Assembly (NCBI GenBank): GCA_003166865.1
Contig: PMUP01000074.1
Location: forward strand, 1-64,000
Direction: 5' to 3'
Length of the DNA: 64,000 nucleotides
DNA from: Bryobacterales bacterium
GTDB lineage: Bacteria; Acidobacteriota; Terriglobia; Bryobacterales; Bryobacteraceae
Position numbers and translations under genes: made by a program. The notes under the pieces were generated by a model that was not told where the DNA came from, did not search any database, and saw only the letters and a list, made by a program, of their open reading frames with translations. Positions within the stretch are counted from its first letter, which is position 1, and every line of letters starts with the position of its first letter. Shown here piece after piece: positions 62,075-64,000 of the stretch.

Positions 62075-63316
62075 TTGCGGAAAGTTACGTTGGTCCGGGG
62101 CGCGCGGCAGTTGTTGACATTGCGCGGGCCGAGCGGTCCCCGGCGCGGGGCCGACCTTCGAAACCTAGGAATCATTCAAGACGGCGCGGTACTGATCGCT
62201 GACGGGTTGATCCGCGAGGTGGGCTCCAGCCGGCGGCTGGAGAATCTCGCGCTGGCGCGCGGAGCCGAAGAGATCGATGCCAGCGGACGCGTGGTCATGC
62301 CGGGCTTCGTGGATAGCCACGCGCACCTGGCGGGTGGACCGGCGCGCGTTTCCGACTATCAGATGCGCCTGGGCGGCGCCACCGAGGAGCAGATCACGCA
62401 TGCTGGCGGCGGGGCTCTGGCGGCCGCGCGGGCCATTCACGAACTTTCACCGCGAGCCCTGGAGACGTTGGCATTGCGCGCGTTGGAGGAGGCGGTGCGG
62501 CATGGCACCACGGCGCTGGAGGCCAAGTCGGGCTTGGGCATCACAGACGCCGGCGAAGTGAAGATTCTGCGCGTATACGCGGGGTTGCGAGCGCTTCCAG
62601 TGACTTTGGTGTCCACGTTTCTGGCGACCCGCGTTCCACCGGAGTTCGGCGAGCGGTTGTTGCCGATGCTGCGGCGGCGCAAGCTGGCCGAGTTCGCCGA
62701 GGCTCGGTGTGAAGAAGGCGCGTTCACCCCAGCGCAAGCTTGCCGTTATCTCGGCCTGGCGCGCGAGCTGGGACTGGGGTTGAAAGTGAGCGCCAAACAG
62801 CGCTTGCATTCCGAAGCGATTGCGATGGCGCTGGAGATGGGCGCAATCAGCGTGAGCGGTCTGGTGGATGCGAGTGAGCGCGATGCGCTGCTACTGGCGC
62901 GATGCGAGACCATCGCGACACTGCTGCCCGGCACTGCATTTCACTCCGGAACGGAACGTTACCCGCCGGCGCGTATGCTGATCGATAACGGCGCGGCGGT
63001 GGCGCTGGCAACCGGCTATCATCCCTACGATTGTCCGTCGCAGAACATGCAAATGACCATCGCGCTGGCCTGCCGGACCCTGCAAATGACCGCGGCTGAG
63101 GCGATTGCCGCGTCCACCATCAATGCGGCGCACGGGCTCGGGAGGGCTGCCAGCATCGGCTCCATCGAAGCCGGCAAGAGCGCCGATCTGCTGATGCTGA
63201 GCGTGCCGGATTACCGGGAGTTGCCGTATCATTTTGGAGTGAACCTGGTGGATCTAGTGACGAGCCGCGGCGCGGTACTGGTGGAAAGGTCCGGAGTAAA
63301 GTGGCCGGTCCGCTGA
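62075..63316 (+). CDS. hutI: Imidazolonepropionase
   Basis: 413 residues if started at TTG 62075, where homology begins (VRGARQLLTLRG); TTG 62021 gives 18 more residues. Amidohydrolase fold: FVDSHAHLAGGPARVSDYQM (metal HxH), LEAKSGLGITDAGEVKILRV, VSAKQRLHSEAIAMALEMGA (His), TAFHSGTERYPPARMLID, and ATGYHPYDCPSQNMQMTIAL. It opens the imidazolone ring to formiminoglutamate in histidine breakdown. It overlaps ftcD by 16 bases, so both are one operon. Confidence 0.93.
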   Translation: MRKVTLVRGARQLLTLRGPSGPRRGADLRNLGIIQDGAVLIADGLIREVGSSRRLENLALARGAEEIDASGRVVMPGFVDSHAHLAGGPARVSDYQMRLGGATEEQITHAGGGALAAARAIHELSPRALETLALRALEEAVRHGTTALEAKSGLGITDAGEVKILRVYAGLRALPVTLVSTFLATRVPPEFGERLLPMLRRRKLAEFAEARCEEGAFTPAQACRYLGLARELGLGLKVSAKQRLHSEAIAMALEMGAISVSGLVDASERDALLLARCETIATLLPGTAFHSGTERYPPARMLIDNGAAVALATGYHPYDCPSQNMQMTIALACRTLQMTAAEAIAASTINAAHGLGRAASIGSIEAGKSADLLMLSVPDYRELPYHFGVNLVDLVTSRGAVLVERSGVKWPVR

Positions 63317-64000
63317 TCGAGTGCGTGGCAAATTTTTCGGAGGGACGGGATCGGGCCACGGTGGCGGCGATTGAGGGCGCAGTTCGGTCCGTCGCGGGCG
63401 TCGTGGTGCTGCGATCCGAGATGGACGCCGATCACAACCGGTCCGTGATTACGTTCGCCGGGCCGCCGGATGCGGTTGCGAAGGGCGCTCTGCGAGGAAT
63501 CGAGATCGCCGTCCAGCGCATCGATCTCAGAAAACATGCGGGCGTTCATCCCAGGATGGGCGCGGCGGACGTGGTGCCATTCGTACCTTTGGAAGGCGCG
63601 ACGCTGGCCGATTGCGTGGCCATCGCGCGGCGGACTGGCGAGGAGGTTTGGAATCGTTTCAAGGTCCCGGTCTATTTTTATGAAGCCGCGGCCTTGAGCC
63701 CCGATCGCCGGCCGCTCGAAAATTGCAGGCGCGGCGGGTTCGAGAATCCGAGGATTGCGCCGGATGTCGGCGGCCCGGGGCTGCATCCCTCGGCGGGCGC
63801 GTGCATTATCGGAGCGCGCAAGCTGCTGATCGCTTTCAATGTGAACCTGAAGACCGGCGACGTGCGGGTGGCGCGCGAGATTGCTCGCAAGATCCGGGCA
63901 TCCTCGGGAGGCATGCCGTTCGTCAAGGCGCTGGGGCTTTCCTTGGCCGAGCGCGGTCTGGTGCAGGTCTCGATGAACCTGACGGATTTTGAACAGACGC
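63301..64000 (+). CDS. ftcD: Glutamate formimidoyltransferase, cut by the window edge
   Basis: Starts at GTG 63301 inside the end of hutI and stays open to the last base (233 codons seen). The N-terminal formiminotransferase subdomain is clear: LIECVANFSEGRDRATVAAI, MDADHNRSVITFAGPPDAV, KHAGVHPRMGAADVVPFVPL, YFYEAAALSPDRRPLENCRR, and GACIIGARKLLIAFNVNL. It moves the formimino group from formiminoglutamate to tetrahydrofolate, the step after HutI and HutU-type reactions. Whether a cyclodeaminase domain is fused cannot be seen here. Confidence 0.93.
   Translation, partial: MAGPLIECVANFSEGRDRATVAAIEGAVRSVAGVVVLRSEMDADHNRSVITFAGPPDAVAKGALRGIEIAVQRIDLRKHAGVHPRMGAADVVPFVPLEGATLADCVAIARRTGEEVWNRFKVPVYFYEAAALSPDRRPLENCRRGGFENPRIAPDVGGPGLHPSAGACIIGARKLLIAFNVNLKTGDVRVAREIARKIRASSGGMPFVKALGLSLAERGLVQVSMNLTDFEQT

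Overview
The window reads as a chromosomal segment of an Acidobacteriota bacterium, most likely of the Solibacter/Bryobacter type. This is inferred from gene content: a PadR regulator coupled to an 872-residue MacB-like permease, the DUF1592 cytochrome / DUF1552 / ankyrin trio, hopanoid side-chain genes hpnI and hpnJ, and a GC-rich composition whose long antisense ORFs are only shadows. No rRNA is present, so the placement stays an inference.

Layout. (A) 1-3424: right end of an integrated element abutting the 3' end of tRNA-Arg(ACG). It carries a DUF3987-type helicase, an excisionase-like HTH protein, a zinc-finger protein and a tyrosine integrase broken by an in-frame stop. (B) 3425-17263: host genes. 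These are tRNA-Arg, a tight hpnJ-EamA-EamA-hpnI operon, secreted proteins including two glycine-zipper proteins, a DUF697-like protein, a PD-(D/E)XK-like protein, yggS, a GT4 glycosyltransferase and a CocE-type hydrolase. (C) 17280-37059: a 19.7-kb integrative element in tRNA-Cys(GCA), bounded by a perfect 54-bp direct repeat (17280-17333 and 37006-37059) with matching 22-bp repeats inside each end. It encodes a tyrosine integrase, an excisionase-like protein, a Hjc-like nuclease, a primase/helicase next to nine short tandem repeats, HTH regulators around palindromes, two large virion-internal-like proteins, terminase small and large subunits, a NinB-like protein, a block of mostly minus-strand secreted or small cargo proteins, a serine recombinase and a run of small orphan genes. 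No portal, capsid or tail gene is recognisable. (D) 37060-64000: host genes again. These include a coiled-coil protein, a degenerate JAB/MPN membrane protein, metE-like debris, padR-permease, a phosphoesterase, a receiver domain lacking its acidic residues, a RES/ParS toxin-antitoxin pair, the DUF1592-DUF1552-ankyrin operon, an MFS pump, zwf, yidD, lysS, a LolC/E permease, two GT4 glycosyltransferases and a flippase, an RsuA-type pseudouridine synthase, and hutI-ftcD running off the right edge.

How it fits together. Element C is the main item of interest. It has integration, excision, replication and DNA-packaging functions but no recognisable particle genes, so it is either a defective prophage or a phage satellite that packages itself into another phage's capsid. 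Its order (internal virion-like proteins, then TerS, then TerL) resembles the end of a T7-like late operon. Region A looks like a second, decaying element of related build at another tRNA. All functional calls rest on reading motifs by eye; no database search was possible.
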